Source: Telmatactis stephensoni | Lineage: Eukaryota; Cnidaria; Anthozoa; Actiniaria; Isophelliidae | Reading direction: 5' to 3' | NCBI GenBank assembly: GCA_029948255.1 | Contig: JALIZF010001718.1 | Location: 181,001 to 245,000, forward strand | DNA: 64,000 nucleotides | In this document: in pieces, positions 42,907 through 54,700 of the stretch | Numbering within the stretch: the stretch's first letter is position 1 | How the letters are laid out: each line of letters starts with the position of its first letter | Notes under the pieces: generated by a model | The model's database searches: none | What the model was told of the DNA's origin: nothing | What the model saw: only the letters and a program-made list of their open reading frames with translations | Made by a program: the position numbers and the translations under genes

Positions 42907-45493
42907 TGTCTCGTAACACTTCTAGATGAATTGCTCTAATGGCAAGACATGTAAATAGACATACCCACACTTTCATGGTTTCGTCTTTCTCTTTAATGTA
43001 CAAAGGTCCAAGATAGTCCAGTCCTACGTACGTAAATGGGGCTGATGATGATACTCTGCTCTTTGGTAAGTCAGGTATGGATGGGCGTTTGTATGGGCCA
43101 CCTTCTGTCTTTTGGCATATTTTGCAACTTCTGAGTACGTGGTAGACTGTAGATCTTCCACTTGGTATCCAATAATCATAGCGTAGGTTGGCAAGTGTAT
43201 GTGAAGTACCAACATGCTTAAGTCTCTCATGACTGTCTTTTATGACCAACTTGGTGAAGTAGGCATTCTTTGGTAGTAGTTTTGGAAACTTGGCATTGTG
43301 TGGTAGATTGGCGTGAGCCATCCTACCTTGACATCGTAGTAGTCCTTGGTCGCCTTTGTAAAGTCCTAGTTGATTGCATAGAGGATGTGGTTTTTTAGAT
43401 TCAATTGTGTCCAAGATGCTTTGGTATGACTGTTCTTGAACGAACTTCTCCCATTTGAATCTAGCGACGTTTAACTCTTTGGCACTGAGAGGACCCTTGG
43501 TGATGTCCTTTTTACAAATAACATTAACAAATCTGAGACACCAAGCTGTTACTCTCAAAAGTCGTTGTAATGAAGAAAAGTTCTGTTCGTTTAATCCAAA
43601 CGGCTTACTTGGGAGTGATCTAATATTTTGAGAAGAATCTGATTCTCTAGCTAACAAAGATGCTTCATATAGTCTGTTAGTACATCTGACTTCATCATTA
43701 AAACAATCATCGTTATCATCATCAAGCTCGTTGGTTTTCCACTCCGGCCAGTCTTTGGTTTCTGGTAACCAAGTAGGCCCTTTCCACCATAACGTTGTAT
43801 TCACAAGTTCCTGGGGAGTTTTTCCTTGTGTTGCAAGATCTGCTGGATTATCTTTCGTTGATACATATCTAAATCCAACATCTTGATGAGTACGTATTTC
43901 TTTGACTCTGTTTTCCACAAACACTGACAATGATTTCTTAGTGGAAATCCATTTGAGAACACATTGTGAGTCGCTAAACAGTGTTACTTTCTTGACTTGA
44001 ATTTTCAGCATTCGTTTAACAAAGTTAAGGCATCTTAAACCAATGACAACAGCCATCAGTTCCAATCTAGGTATGGTGAGTACTCGTTTCGGAGCCAGAC
44101 GGGACTTTGCAAAAATAAGGTTGACTGTGCTATCAGCTGTAGTATAGAGTTTTAGATAAATAGCTGTAGCAAACGCTGTCTTTGATGTGTCACAAAAGGC
44201 AATCAGTTCATAGTTTGGAGTTTCACTTGTTTCTTTACGAATACCTTTAAATCTGTCAAAGGTAAATGATGAAATTGTCTCAGTTTCTTTCACAATCTGG
44301 TTCCATCTTTTCAATTGTTGATCTTGTAGTTTAGTGTCCCATTCAACATCTTCTTCCCAGAGATCTTGTAAAAAGATTTTTGCAGTAAGTGTAGAGGGAG
44401 AAAAGTACCCCAGTGGATCAAAGATTCGTCCAATAGCTTGAACCACCTCTCGCTTTGTAGTGACTAGTATTCTTGACATGGAATGAGATCCATTTACTTG
44501 TAGAGTATCTGTGTTCGTGTCCCACTGCATTCCCAGCACCTTTACCTTCGTCTGGTCAGATCTGTCTTCTTTTGGGATCGTATTCATTAACTCCTTGCTG
44601 TTAGAAGACCATCCTCGAAGATTCATTGAAGCTGAGTTGAAAATTTCTTTGGCGTCACGATAAAACTGTTTAGCTTCATCTAAATGGTCAGTTCCTGTAA
44701 TTAGATTATCAACGTACATATCTGCTTGAAGTTTCGTAGATGCATTACTGCTCCATTGCTTTAGATGATGTGAGATAGTTGCTCCAAGAAGAAATGGGCA
44801 AGAGACCACTCCGAAGGGTATTCGTGTAAATCTGTAAACTTGGATGTTTTCTTCTGTCTCACAGTTCTCTGGATCCTTTAGCCACAAAAATCTGGTTACA
44901 TCTCTATCACAGTCTCTAAGTCCAACTTGTAAGAACGCCTTTTCAATGTCTGCAAGTATACCAATCCGCTCAAGTTGAAATCGCAACAGAAGACCGGTAA
45001 GATCTTCAAGAAGTATAGGGCCACGATGTAAGCACTCGTTTAGACTTTTGTCTTCTTTCTTTGCCTTTGCTGACCCATCATATACAATACGTAGTTTTGT
45101 CGTTGCATGACCAGGAGTGACAACAGGGTGGTGAGGAATGTAGTGCTTTGGTCCCTCAACTTTATCTTGTGGTACAGGTTCAATAATTCCCTTTTGTTGT
45201 TGATCTTCAATAACATCGTTATACTTACGCAATAACTCTGGTTCATTCTTAAAACGTTTTACCAAAGAGTTAAATCGTCCTCGTGCTAGAGGATAATTCT
45301 CTGGTAACAAGCTACAATCTTCTTTCCAAGGCCACGCAACATTATATCTTCCATTCTTGAACTCAATAGTGTCATTAAAATTCTGAAGTAGCAGTTTGTC
45401 GTCATTTACTTTCGCATCATCTTTAATTCCAATGTTTTCCAAGCTCCAGAGTGCTTTAATGTCAGGCTTTTCGCTGCATGGGAGAATGTCCAC
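42896..45493 (-). pseudogene. BEL/Pao RT, RNase H and integrase N-terminal part
   Basis: An 865-residue open frame: RT (IPHHPVVTPG, LRIVYDGSAKA, ILADIEKAFLQVGL, IPFGVVSCPFLL, YVDNLITG as the catalytic box), RNase H-like region (IAFCDTSKTAFA, TIPRLELMAVV, LFSDSQCVLKWI, STKDNPADLATQG), integrase zinc region (HERLKHVGTSHTLANLR, CKICQK) and the first catalytic Asp (YVGLDYLGPLY). YVDN in place of YVDD is noted at the active site. It is out of frame with protease upstream (shift near 45550) and integrase downstream. Confidence 0.9.
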
Positions 45494-45556
45494 TGTCTCC
45501 TGTGAATCATCTAGCTTAATAGCGTGCTTTGTCGTTGTTTGAGTAAAAAGTGTAGT

Positions 45557-46348
45557 TCATGGGCATGTGGTGTCCGTACTGCCAGTTCGTCCAGTGACAA
45601 TCATTCCTAGTTTCGATCCAATCAAATATAGTCCTGGACTCACCTCCATCTTCTCTGATGTTACAATGCCCCAGTAATAGTCACTGCCAATCAGAAGATC
45701 AATTTTACAATCTTCTCCAGAAGGAAAGGAATCTGCTAACTTAACTTGTTTCCAAATGATGGAGTTAGTTGTTTCAATTGGAGCACGGTGAACTGTTCCT
45801 GTGATACGTGGGATGGCATTTAATGTTACCTTCTTGTTACTTCCATCAATTAATTCCATTAGCAGCTCTACAACTGGTGTTTCTAAGTTCTGTGCTTTGT
45901 ATGATCCAAAGGTATGAACTGAAAGGACTTCCTTGTATTTCTGCTTAAGCTGAAGTTTCTCGACTAGTTCCTTTGTTATGTAACTACGTTGACTACCATT
46001 ATCAAGGACCATTTTTACTCTTGCTTCTCTTTCTGGATTTGTAGTATCTTTCACTGTTGCGTTGGCTGTTTGTAAGAGAACTTGATCACCTGCTGCAAGA
46101 TAACTATGTGATTCTGAAGTTGTTTGGTCGGGGTGGTTTGCTGTATCTGCCGCTAACTGGGTTGTAGTTTCGTCTGCAAACTTTTCTGGGCAAAGACTTC
46201 TGTGGTGATTCCCCTTTTTTTCCACAGTAATGACATGGCCTCTTGTTTGAACAATTTCGTAGGGTGTGACCTCGTAGACAGATGTAACACACACCCGGAA
46301 TTTGTTTTTTCCTTGCGCTGACTGTCCGGTAAGTTTCACACTCATCAC
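45557..46348 (-). pseudogene. BEL/Pao aspartic protease (DUF1758)
   Basis: The frame contains VKMVLDNGSQRSYI, the protease active-site Asp region, and IDLLIGSDYYWGIV, both typical of BEL/Pao DUF1758. It overlaps the end of gag in another frame; the real junction is a one-base shift near 46220 in the zinc-knuckle region. Confidence 0.85.
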
Positions 46349-47492
46349 TCCAGTGATCTTTTCTGCAGTATCGACATTTAGGTTTTAGTTGTGTTGGCTT
46401 TTCTCCTACAAAAAGTGATTCTGCTGTAAACATCGGTTTTCTCGTTTGCAGTTGAGGGGCCTGGGCTCTAGAGTAGTTGTTTACAGTCACAAAACTAGGT
46501 GTACTGGCATTACTCGTTCTTTGTGCCGCTTCTCTTGCTGTAATGTGGTTTCGTAAATGTTCTCTAAGTGATTGTACTGTCCAGTTTTTGCACATGTTCT
46601 GTTCTTCTAATCTAACACGAACGTCGTTGGGAAGTTTAGATAAGATCATTGACACAAAATGTTGATGATCGATATCTTCGCCTAAAGCTTCGAGGGATCT
46701 CAAATGTTTTTCTATGAGATCAGTCACATTTCTTAGCTTAGTCGTATCGTTATCCAAAGCGGGTTTTATATCCATAAGTGCTGTGTAATGGGCTGTAATC
46801 ACTGCTTGTTTACGTCCAAATCTTTCTTCTAGTAATTTCACAGCTATCAGATAATTATCATTAGTCAATTCTAGTCCAGACAAAGCGTCGCGTGCTTCGC
46901 CGACGAGTTGAGCTTTGAGATAATTAAACTTGTCGATAGGTTTCAGGGTCTTGTTATCATGAATAGCTGCATTAAAAGAGTCCCAAAACTCTTGCCATTT
47001 TAATATATTACCATCATATCTTGGGACATTCAGTTTGGGTAATTTAACATGTGTCTCGGTCGTAGATTTCATAGTAGTCGTACTTACATTTGTTGTTGAC
47101 TTGAGTGTTTCAAATTCACTGCGTAGTTTTTCCATCTTGACGTTTACTTCTCCCTTTGACAGTTTTTCTCTGTTTTCTGTCCAGTAATTTCGTAGATCTG
47201 CCAAAGTTTCATTTCCTTCTAATATCAACGTAGAGTAGTCGACGGCTTCGTCTGCCAGGCGTTTCTGTTCAAACTCGTTGTCTTTTGACAAATCCGTAAT
47301 CTGATTCATTAACTCTTGAAGTGACTTAAAGTTGGCTTCTAACCGATCTAAAAGCTTCTTCGACTCAGTAACTCGTTTTTCTAATCTATCTTCGGTTATA
47401 TCTTCTTTGATGAGCGTTTTTGCTTGATCAATTTGATCGGCTACTCGTTTTCTCACAGGACCATAGCGTTGTCGTAATGAGCCGATCATCAT
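46104..47492 (-). CDS. BEL/Pao gag (DUF1759)
   Basis: 462 residues: an N-terminal coiled coil (to about 140), the DUF1759 core (LPKLNVPRYDGNILKWQEFW, YLKAQLVGEARDAL, LEERFGRK) and CCHC knuckles (CRYCRKDHWSDEC, CYICLRGHTLRNC, CHYCGKKG). The last about 40 residues differ from the expected continuation because of the frameshift near 46220. The start ATG follows the LTR by about 90 nt. It forms the particle and binds RNA. Confidence 0.85.
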   Translation of the reverse strand: MMIGSLRQRYGPVRKRVADQIDQAKTLIKEDITEDRLEKRVTESKKLLDRLEANFKSLQELMNQITDLSKDNEFEQKRLADEAVDYSTLILEGNETLADLRNYWTENREKLSKGEVNVKMEKLRSEFETLKSTTNVSTTTMKSTTETHVKLPKLNVPRYDGNILKWQEFWDSFNAAIHDNKTLKPIDKFNYLKAQLVGEARDALSGLELTNDNYLIAVKLLEERFGRKQAVITAHYTALMDIKPALDNDTTKLRNVTDLIEKHLRSLEALGEDIDHQHFVSMILSKLPNDVRVRLEEQNMCKNWTVQSLREHLRNHITAREAAQRTSNASTPSFVTVNNYSRAQAPQLQTRKPMFTAESLFVGEKPTQLKPKCRYCRKDHWSDECETYRTVSARKKQIPGVCYICLRGHTLRNCSNKRPCHYCGKKGESPQKSLPRKVCRRNYNPVSGRYSKPPRPNNFRIT

Positions 47493-47580
47493 GGACGTCG
47501 TAAATTCGTAAATCTAATCTAGTAATTATCGTTATGAATTCTAGCTTCAAAGTTTTCTTCTTGTTTTCGCTCTGCTACCA

Positions 47581-47718
47581 TGTGGTGAATCGTGCTGGTT
47601 TACCTTTTAACATATACACCTATATACAACTTCTTCTCCTCTTCTCCTCTTCTCTCCTCGTGTTCGGTCCTCGTGTCTAGCTAAGTCTTAGTTCCCATCA
47701 TGCACTCGGGTCACGACA
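47581..47718 (-). repeat. BEL/Pao 5' LTR
   Basis: 138 bp, upstream of gag on the minus strand, followed by the primer-binding candidate. About 98.5% identical to the other LTR. Confidence 0.95.
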
Positions 47719-47849
47719 TATTCACTATTTTTGAGTTTGGATTAGAAACATCTTAAAAGTATTTTTAAATAGAGAGAGAGTTCAGATTATTTGGAATTGT
47801 TAAATCAGAAAAATTAAAAAAAAAATTAAAAAATCTAACCCTAGGGTTT

Positions 47850-48010
47850 GGGTTAGTTTGAAGCCTGACTTTACATTTCACTATAAAACTGCACATTTCA
47901 CCCGGTTTTTCTAACATTTCACCCCGGATTTTTAACATTTCACCCTTTGTGACAAATCACCTTTACATTTCACCTATTTCTGACAAATCACCCTACATTT
48001 TACCCTTTTC
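47850..48010. repeat. ACATTTCACC-type degenerate repeat with telomere-like CTAACCC
   Basis: CTAACCCTAGGGTTTGGGTTAG at 47837-47858 is followed by five or six copies of (A/T)ACATTTCACC. The inverse arrangement (GGTGAAATGT, then three TTAGGG) is at 63864-63913. Function unknown. Confidence 0.6.
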
Positions 48011-48756
48011 ACAATCAAATCTTTGACCTTTAGAGAAGTGTATCTTCTTACACAAAAGTGATCCAGTCTTGTAGGTTGTAGAGCTCCGTCTGCTTTTTTG
48101 CATCAGAAAATGTTCATGCTTGTTTAGCTTTTTTTTCTGGTTTTGGAGATGGTCAAAGCTGGTTGTTTCTTTAATGATAATTACATTTCAGCTTGTTTTG
48201 GGAACACAACATCAAACACATTTCAAAGGAATAGATTTTTCGCGCCTCTATGGTTTGATATTGAAATATATGAAAGAATTATTACCAATTGTGTGCACTA
48301 TCATGATATTGAGGATATATTTTCAGGAGACTTCTATTTTAGATTTTATGGACAGTGAAACATTGGGTTCTACTTAACGAATTTGGATTGTGTGTTGAAT
48401 AAAAGAAGGCAAATTCAATAGTTTTGATCAGAAACACTACAATTTTAAGCAAGTTTCCTTTCCAAAGGGTTTTATTTGCAACTTTATCTATATCTTTAGC
48501 TGTTATGCACATATAACATTGACATCTTTGGTAAGTATGTGTGAGAGTTAGTGTAAGAATGAATGTTGGTGACCATGACATGCCTGTAGGATTCCTTCCT
48601 GAATTCGAACCAAGACCCCAATCAGAGGAGACCAACAGGGATTTGTTGGCATGCATGCACGCCTGTTTTTTATTTTTTTGTTTTTTTTGGTTGTTTTTTG
48701 TTTAGTTTTTTTGCTTTTTATAGTTTTTGCATCTTTTAGGGTTATCTATTGTTACT

Positions 48757-51700
48757 CTATGCTTTCTTTCTTGGACGTCCTCTCTTCTTCTTTACCTCTA
48801 CCCCTTTCTTATTGATCAGTCTTTGAGACTGACGTTGTTCTTCTTTATTTTTCTCGCTCTTTGGGTGCTCCTCTTTATTCTTGTCTTCTGTCTTCCTCTT
48901 TTATAAAAATTGGTCTTTTACTTTTTGGAACTCCTCTTCTGTTTTCTTCTTTCTCTCTCTTTTCTTCTTTTCCTCCTCCTTCTTGTCTTCTGTTTTTTTT
49001 ATACATTTTAAATTTCACACCTTCTCTTCACACTTTACATGCCATTCGTTGTTGTCCTCTTGGTCCCATATTGTACTCACGAGCTGGTTCATCAAGTAAA
49101 CCTCTCTTATTTCAGAGATTTTTGGAAAGGTATTGGTGGAATACTTGACTTCAAAGAGTCGTTTGAAGGCTGTTTTAAGATCTTGGTTTTCAGCTTCATT
49201 CCACTTGAGGCGAGGTGACGTTTCTTCTTCTGTTGTTGTTGTTATGGGTTGAGGTGTTTTTGCTGCAGTGGCTGATGACGATGGCAAGTCTAAACCGGAT
49301 GTGGAAGGCTGTGGCTCTTTTGCGATGACATTATCTAGTTCTTTATAGAGCAGGCTAGCAGCTCTTTGAGCCATACGATTCTTTCTCGTGAGGTCGTACC
49401 ATCTCTCGGCGGTAGTCCTGCTATGTTTCATAAGTTGGGCAAGGTCGTCCAGATCTTGATCTGACTTTCCTACAAGCCCCATGTGGCTCGCCCACATCTT
49501 TCTTAGAGAGGTTGAATGGAAGGGCTTGTTCAGTTCAATGTTTGTAGCATTGAGAAAAGACTGCAAGTTAGCGGAAACACAACTTGACGATATTGCATTT
49601 CCTTTCTCTGAGACAAATAGGTATTGGCAATCTTTTGGCGGGTTCAAGGTACGTCTTACAATGTGGATGTATGCCTCCATCAGAATGTAATCAGTTCAAT
49701 CTAGAAAGATGGGCTGAGGACCTGATTTGGCCGTCTTGTGTTTGAACACTGTTATTTCGTACGTCTCAGATTCGGCATCATACAATTTGTCTTGGTATTC
49801 TGCCATTGTTACATTACAAATCATGCCAGCCCTACCAGCATGTGACAGGGTTAACTTGAATTCCAAGAAGTTTCTCAACAGCGTTGCATCTCTTTGGGGT
49901 ACTGTATTCCAAATACCAAGATTATCGTGGGTAATGTACAATGCCTGCAGCTTCTCTTGACATTGAATGAAGGTTTGGCTTTGCACTATTCTTTTCATCT
50001 CTCCAAGATCGATCAGGTTTAGTTGATCCCTTCTTAGTTGTTGCCAGCGCTGCTGACTTGCCTCTTTTGTCAATGATGACCGCCATTTAGGTTGGTATTT
50101 GAAGAGCCGCTCCAGATGTTCTTTAGTTTCTGGATCAAGCTGATACCTTTTATTTGGATGGCGACGATAAATCACAAACTGTAGATAGTTTTCCAGTGTT
50201 CTTGAGTAATTAATAAGACTCGTTGGAGCCAGTGTTTTTGCATCAAGTCTAGTTTGAAAAAAAACTAAACATTTCGTCTTCCCAGGCAGCCATAAGTGTT
50301 GGGACAGATTCAGGGTCATCGTTAATGGATTGAGCCATGAGGTATAATTTTGAGGCTTCAGCTCTTGCCGTTGGTTCATCCTTCCGACCACCATGCGGGG
50401 TCATCAAAAGGTTGTAAAACGAGCGGATGCTCTCCATGAGGGGATTCATGTTTGGATCATCCTTTTTTGGCAAGTTCAGTATCATTCTGCCTGACTTCTT
50501 AGGTAGAGGTTGCACCATTGTTGCTGCCATTGCTGTCGGTACTTGTTTTAATTCAATTACTTTCTTTTTAGGTGGTTCCAAAGTCCATTCATCAGCAGAG
50601 TCATCATCTGGATTCGAGATGTAGTCTTCGAGGTCTTCTTTGTCACTTAATGTTAGGTCCTCTGCTGCTGGACGGATGACACTATGTTTTGCTCTTTTAG
50701 TCTGAGGAAATATGTTCAGTCACGAGTTTTCGCTTCTACACAAGGAAGCTGTTGGTGAGTCTTTAGCAAGTGATGTACAAGTCGATGATGAGGCATTATC
50801 ACAAACACCTGGGACCGCATTGTGCACTTCTTCCTTGTGTTCAATTTTTACACTGAGGTTTTCAAAAGTGTGACCGCTGACTACAAAGGAAGAAGCATTC
50901 TTCAAATACTCTTTGTAGTCTGAACTCTGCGGAGAGATGTTGTGGGGCTGAGCTCTTAGGTGCCGCCCCAGGTTGGACTGGATTTTCCCGCACAGTGGGC
51001 ATATTCTTGAAGTGTGAGAATCCGTGGTCTTCGATGATTTTCAGTGTAATTTCCGATAGGCTGCGATCTAAAGGCAAAGGAATGAAAAGGTTACAACATA
51101 TTGACTATGGAAGGCTGTTGTCTAAACTTGTACTTACTTCAAGATCACTCATGTTGTGAAGTTTTGATCTCAGATGTTTAGTGGGATTGTAGTATAAGGT
51201 GTTCTTGTGTATGCACTCAGGCAAAAGACACTTGTATTTCTTTCTTGCCTGGTTCGGCTCTTTCTTGATGAATGGTTCCTGTAACACAAATAGACATTAT
51301 TAAAAATTGGAGGATTAGGATGCCAATGCATATAGATAAATACATACCTGGTATTTAATAATAAGTTCCTCTTCTGTCGCTTGAGGTACATCTACATTTT
51401 GGACCTGGGTATGTAAAACAAATATTATATAAATGTCTGTATTATATAGCAAACATATAACGCACATTCTCATTGGTCAATTAGCGGGCCGTAAGCTATG
51501 AAAAGGAAATTCCTCTGCAACTAAACTACCTCAAAAGGCTCTGCTTTATCAGGTGCCTAAATATTGAAAATAATTGCTATGAGGATCTATATGCTAAGAA
51601 CCTAATGGTCTTTTTTAGACAGAATATAGATGAGGAAATTCCTATTCAACTATATTACCCCAAAAGGCTCTGCAGGCAATTGAACAGTTACAAAATTACT

Positions 51701-54700
51701 TCCGGCGCCTGACATGGCGGCCAAACTTCATAAGCTCTTGAATTTTACGTTAATTTTTCTCCTTTTACGTTGTCTTAATTTGGTCATTAACCTTAATAGT
51801 GAATCTTTATGTAACCCTGAATTGGAATATCTTGACTTCAACTACCTTCAATGGCTTGATAGTGATTTCCCAACTTCATGGTGTGTTCAACCGTTAATTT
51901 GTTTCAAACGTCAACTTCGTCTATGTTCTTGTTTCTTCAAGTCAAAAGTTTCTGTTATGAAATGTACCAAGCATGGCTTTACTTCCCTTTATATTCCTGG
52001 TCATGACCCGCCGTTGGACATTACCATTTATATGGATGTACACTCTAACCCTGGTCCAGTGTTTAAAGTTTCAAATGACTGTGACCTCAACGATTTTTTA
52101 CCTCGTCATGGCTCTTCTAAAGAAATTCAAATTTCCCGCTCTGTCAAGACTGTCTATGCTCGTTCTGAACTATTTCAATTACAAAAGAGTAGTCGAAATA
52201 AAATCTCTACTGATCTTTTTTCAACATTTAAAGAACTTGGTATATTCCGTTACAGAGGCAAACGTGGTGGTAAACGAAAATCTCAACGTGCTGAATGTCA
52301 TCAAGTTCTTCCTGCTAGGTCAACCTCTCCAAATCGTCCTAAGTTGTTAAATTTCTGTGTTTTGAATGCGAGATCTGTCAATAACAAGTCTTTAATAATT
52401 AAAGATTATGTGGTTGAAAGAGATCTCGATATTCTGGCTATAACTGAGACTTGGCTTAAATCTACAGAAAACTCTGACTTTGTAACTCGTGACATTTGTC
52501 CTGCTGGCTATTTTTTCTCACATGTTCCTAGACCAAATCGCATTGGTGGTGGCATTGGTATACTGTATAAAGGCTCTTTAAAAATTGAAGTTCAACCATC
52601 TACTAGATTCAAATCATTTGAATATCTTGAATCAATTTTTCACTTCAGTTCTTGTTCTCTTCGAATCCTCACTGTTTATCGTCCACCTTCGTCCTCAAGT
52701 GTCAACTCTTCAACGTACAATGACTTTTTTAATGAATTTTCATCTTTATTAGAACGAATTGTTACATCATCTGGTAAACTTCTAATTGCTGGTGACTTCA
52801 ACTTTCACATTGAGAATCAAAATGACTGCAATGCTAAACGGTTTTTGGATTTACTCGACTGTTTTAATCTATCCATTGGAAATTCTACTACGCCTACTCA
52901 CAAGAGCAATCACGTCCTTGACCTCATTATCACAAGATCTAACGAGGATTTGATTGACAATATGCATGTTCATGATCCTGTTATTTCTGATCATGCTGCC
53001 ATCCACTGTAATTTATCAGTCAGCAAACCACAACTTTCCACTAAACTTGTAACTTACAGAAAACTCAACTCCATTGACACTGATTTGCTTAATTCTGATA
53101 TTGCTAAGTCATCATTACTTCAATCTCCTGCTGTTGATTTACCGGAACTTTGTAATCAGTATGACAATGTTCTATCTTCAATTCTTGACAAGCATGCCCC
53201 TCTTCGTTCAAAAGTTGTAACAAGACGCCCAAGAGCGCCCTGGTACTCTGATAACATCCGGATTAATAAAACTAAACGCTGGCGTCGCTCTGGTCTCACA
53301 GTTGATCGTCAATTATATGAAAATCAATGCCATGTGGTCAAGAATTTGATTTTTGAAGCTAAGATGGAATATTATTCTAATCTTATTACTGAGGCTGGTT
53401 CTGACAGTAATACTCTTTTCCGTTCTATTGATCGTCTTCTTCATAGATCACCTGAAAAGCGGTTACCAACGTGTCAATCAGCAACTGTTCTCGCTACCAA
53501 ATTTGTTGATTTTTTCAAGAACAAAATTATCAAAATCAGAAATCAACTGCCATCTATTGAACATAATTCTTTTTTATCATTTGATCAGCCAGCAATTAAT
53601 TGTCAACTAGATACCTTCTCTCCTGCTACATGTGAAGAACTCTCTAAAATTGCAAGAAAACTGTCATCTAAATCCTGTTGCCTTGATCCTCTTCCTGCAC
53701 GTCTCCTTGTTAGCAATTTTGGTACTCTGTTACCTGTCATTTGTAAAATTGTAAATCTGTCTCTTGCAAATGGTTTTGTTCCGTCTTCGATGAAGATTGC
53801 TGTCTTAAAACCTCTTCTAAAGAAATCATCGCTTGATCACGAAGTCCTTGGAAATTACCGGCCTATTTCAAATCTCAAAGCCATTTCCAAAATAATTGAA
53901 AAAACAGTTGCAGAACGTCTCAACTTTTACTTAACAACAAACGATCTTCATGAACCCTTTCAGTCTGCTTACAAAACATTCCACAGTTGTGAAACTGCCC
54001 TGCTAAGAGTTCAGAATGATATCCTACTGGCAATTGATAATCGCAAATGCGTTGCGTTACTCCTACTCGATCTCTCTGCTGCCTTCGACACCGTAGATCA
54101 TGAGATCTTACTAAATCGCCTTAATAGTAAATTTGGAATTTGTGGAAAAGCTCTCATGTGGTTTAAATCATATCTGTCTAACCGCACTCAATTTGTTTCT
54201 CTGGATGAGGGTTCATCTAAACCCCTTGAGTTGGACTGTGGCGTTCCTCAAGGTTCAGTTCTAGGTCCCATCCTATATTTGTTATATACCTCTCCTGTGG
54301 CTGATATTCTACGTCTTCACAATATGTCCTTCCACTTCTATGCTGATGATACTCAACTTTATATTCCTTTCAATTGTAATGATGATCAAGATATGAATCG
54401 CTCCATGACTTTGATTTCAAATTGCCTGTCTGACATTGATTCATGGATGACGATTAACAAATTAAAACTTAACAAAGACAAAACTGAGCTTCTTTTCCTG
54501 TACTCAAAACATAGCCCACAAGATTCCTTCCCTGATCTGTGTTTTGGTGATGACGTTATAAAGCCCTCTACTACAGCACGCAACATTGGTGTCATCTTTG
54601 ATTCTACTATGTCAATGGTACCTCATGTTAAATCCATATGTAAATCTGCCTTTTACCACCTTCGCAACATTGCTAAAATCAGAAAATACTTATCCCTTCA

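Larger units (their letters stand above)
41731..47718 (-). mobile_element. BEL/Pao LTR retrotransposon, complete and young
   Basis: LTRs of 139 and 138 bp (41731-41869, 47581-47718) differ by one substitution and one indel and begin TG and end CA on the coding strand. TATTC occurs directly on both sides (41726-41730 and 47719-47723), giving a 5-bp target duplication. Inside, on the minus strand, lie gag, protease, RT/RNase H and integrase. A primer-binding candidate TGGTAGCAGAGCG directly follows the 5' LTR. Three single-base frameshifts separate the coding blocks. Confidence 0.95.

Noticed and set aside
48120..48377. 85-residue plus-strand frame
   Set aside because: No recognisable composition, domain or splice context; AT-rich chance frame.
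48861..49148. Plus-strand Ser/Phe/Leu-rich frames
   Set aside because: Antisense of the Lys/Glu-rich tail of the recombinase gene.
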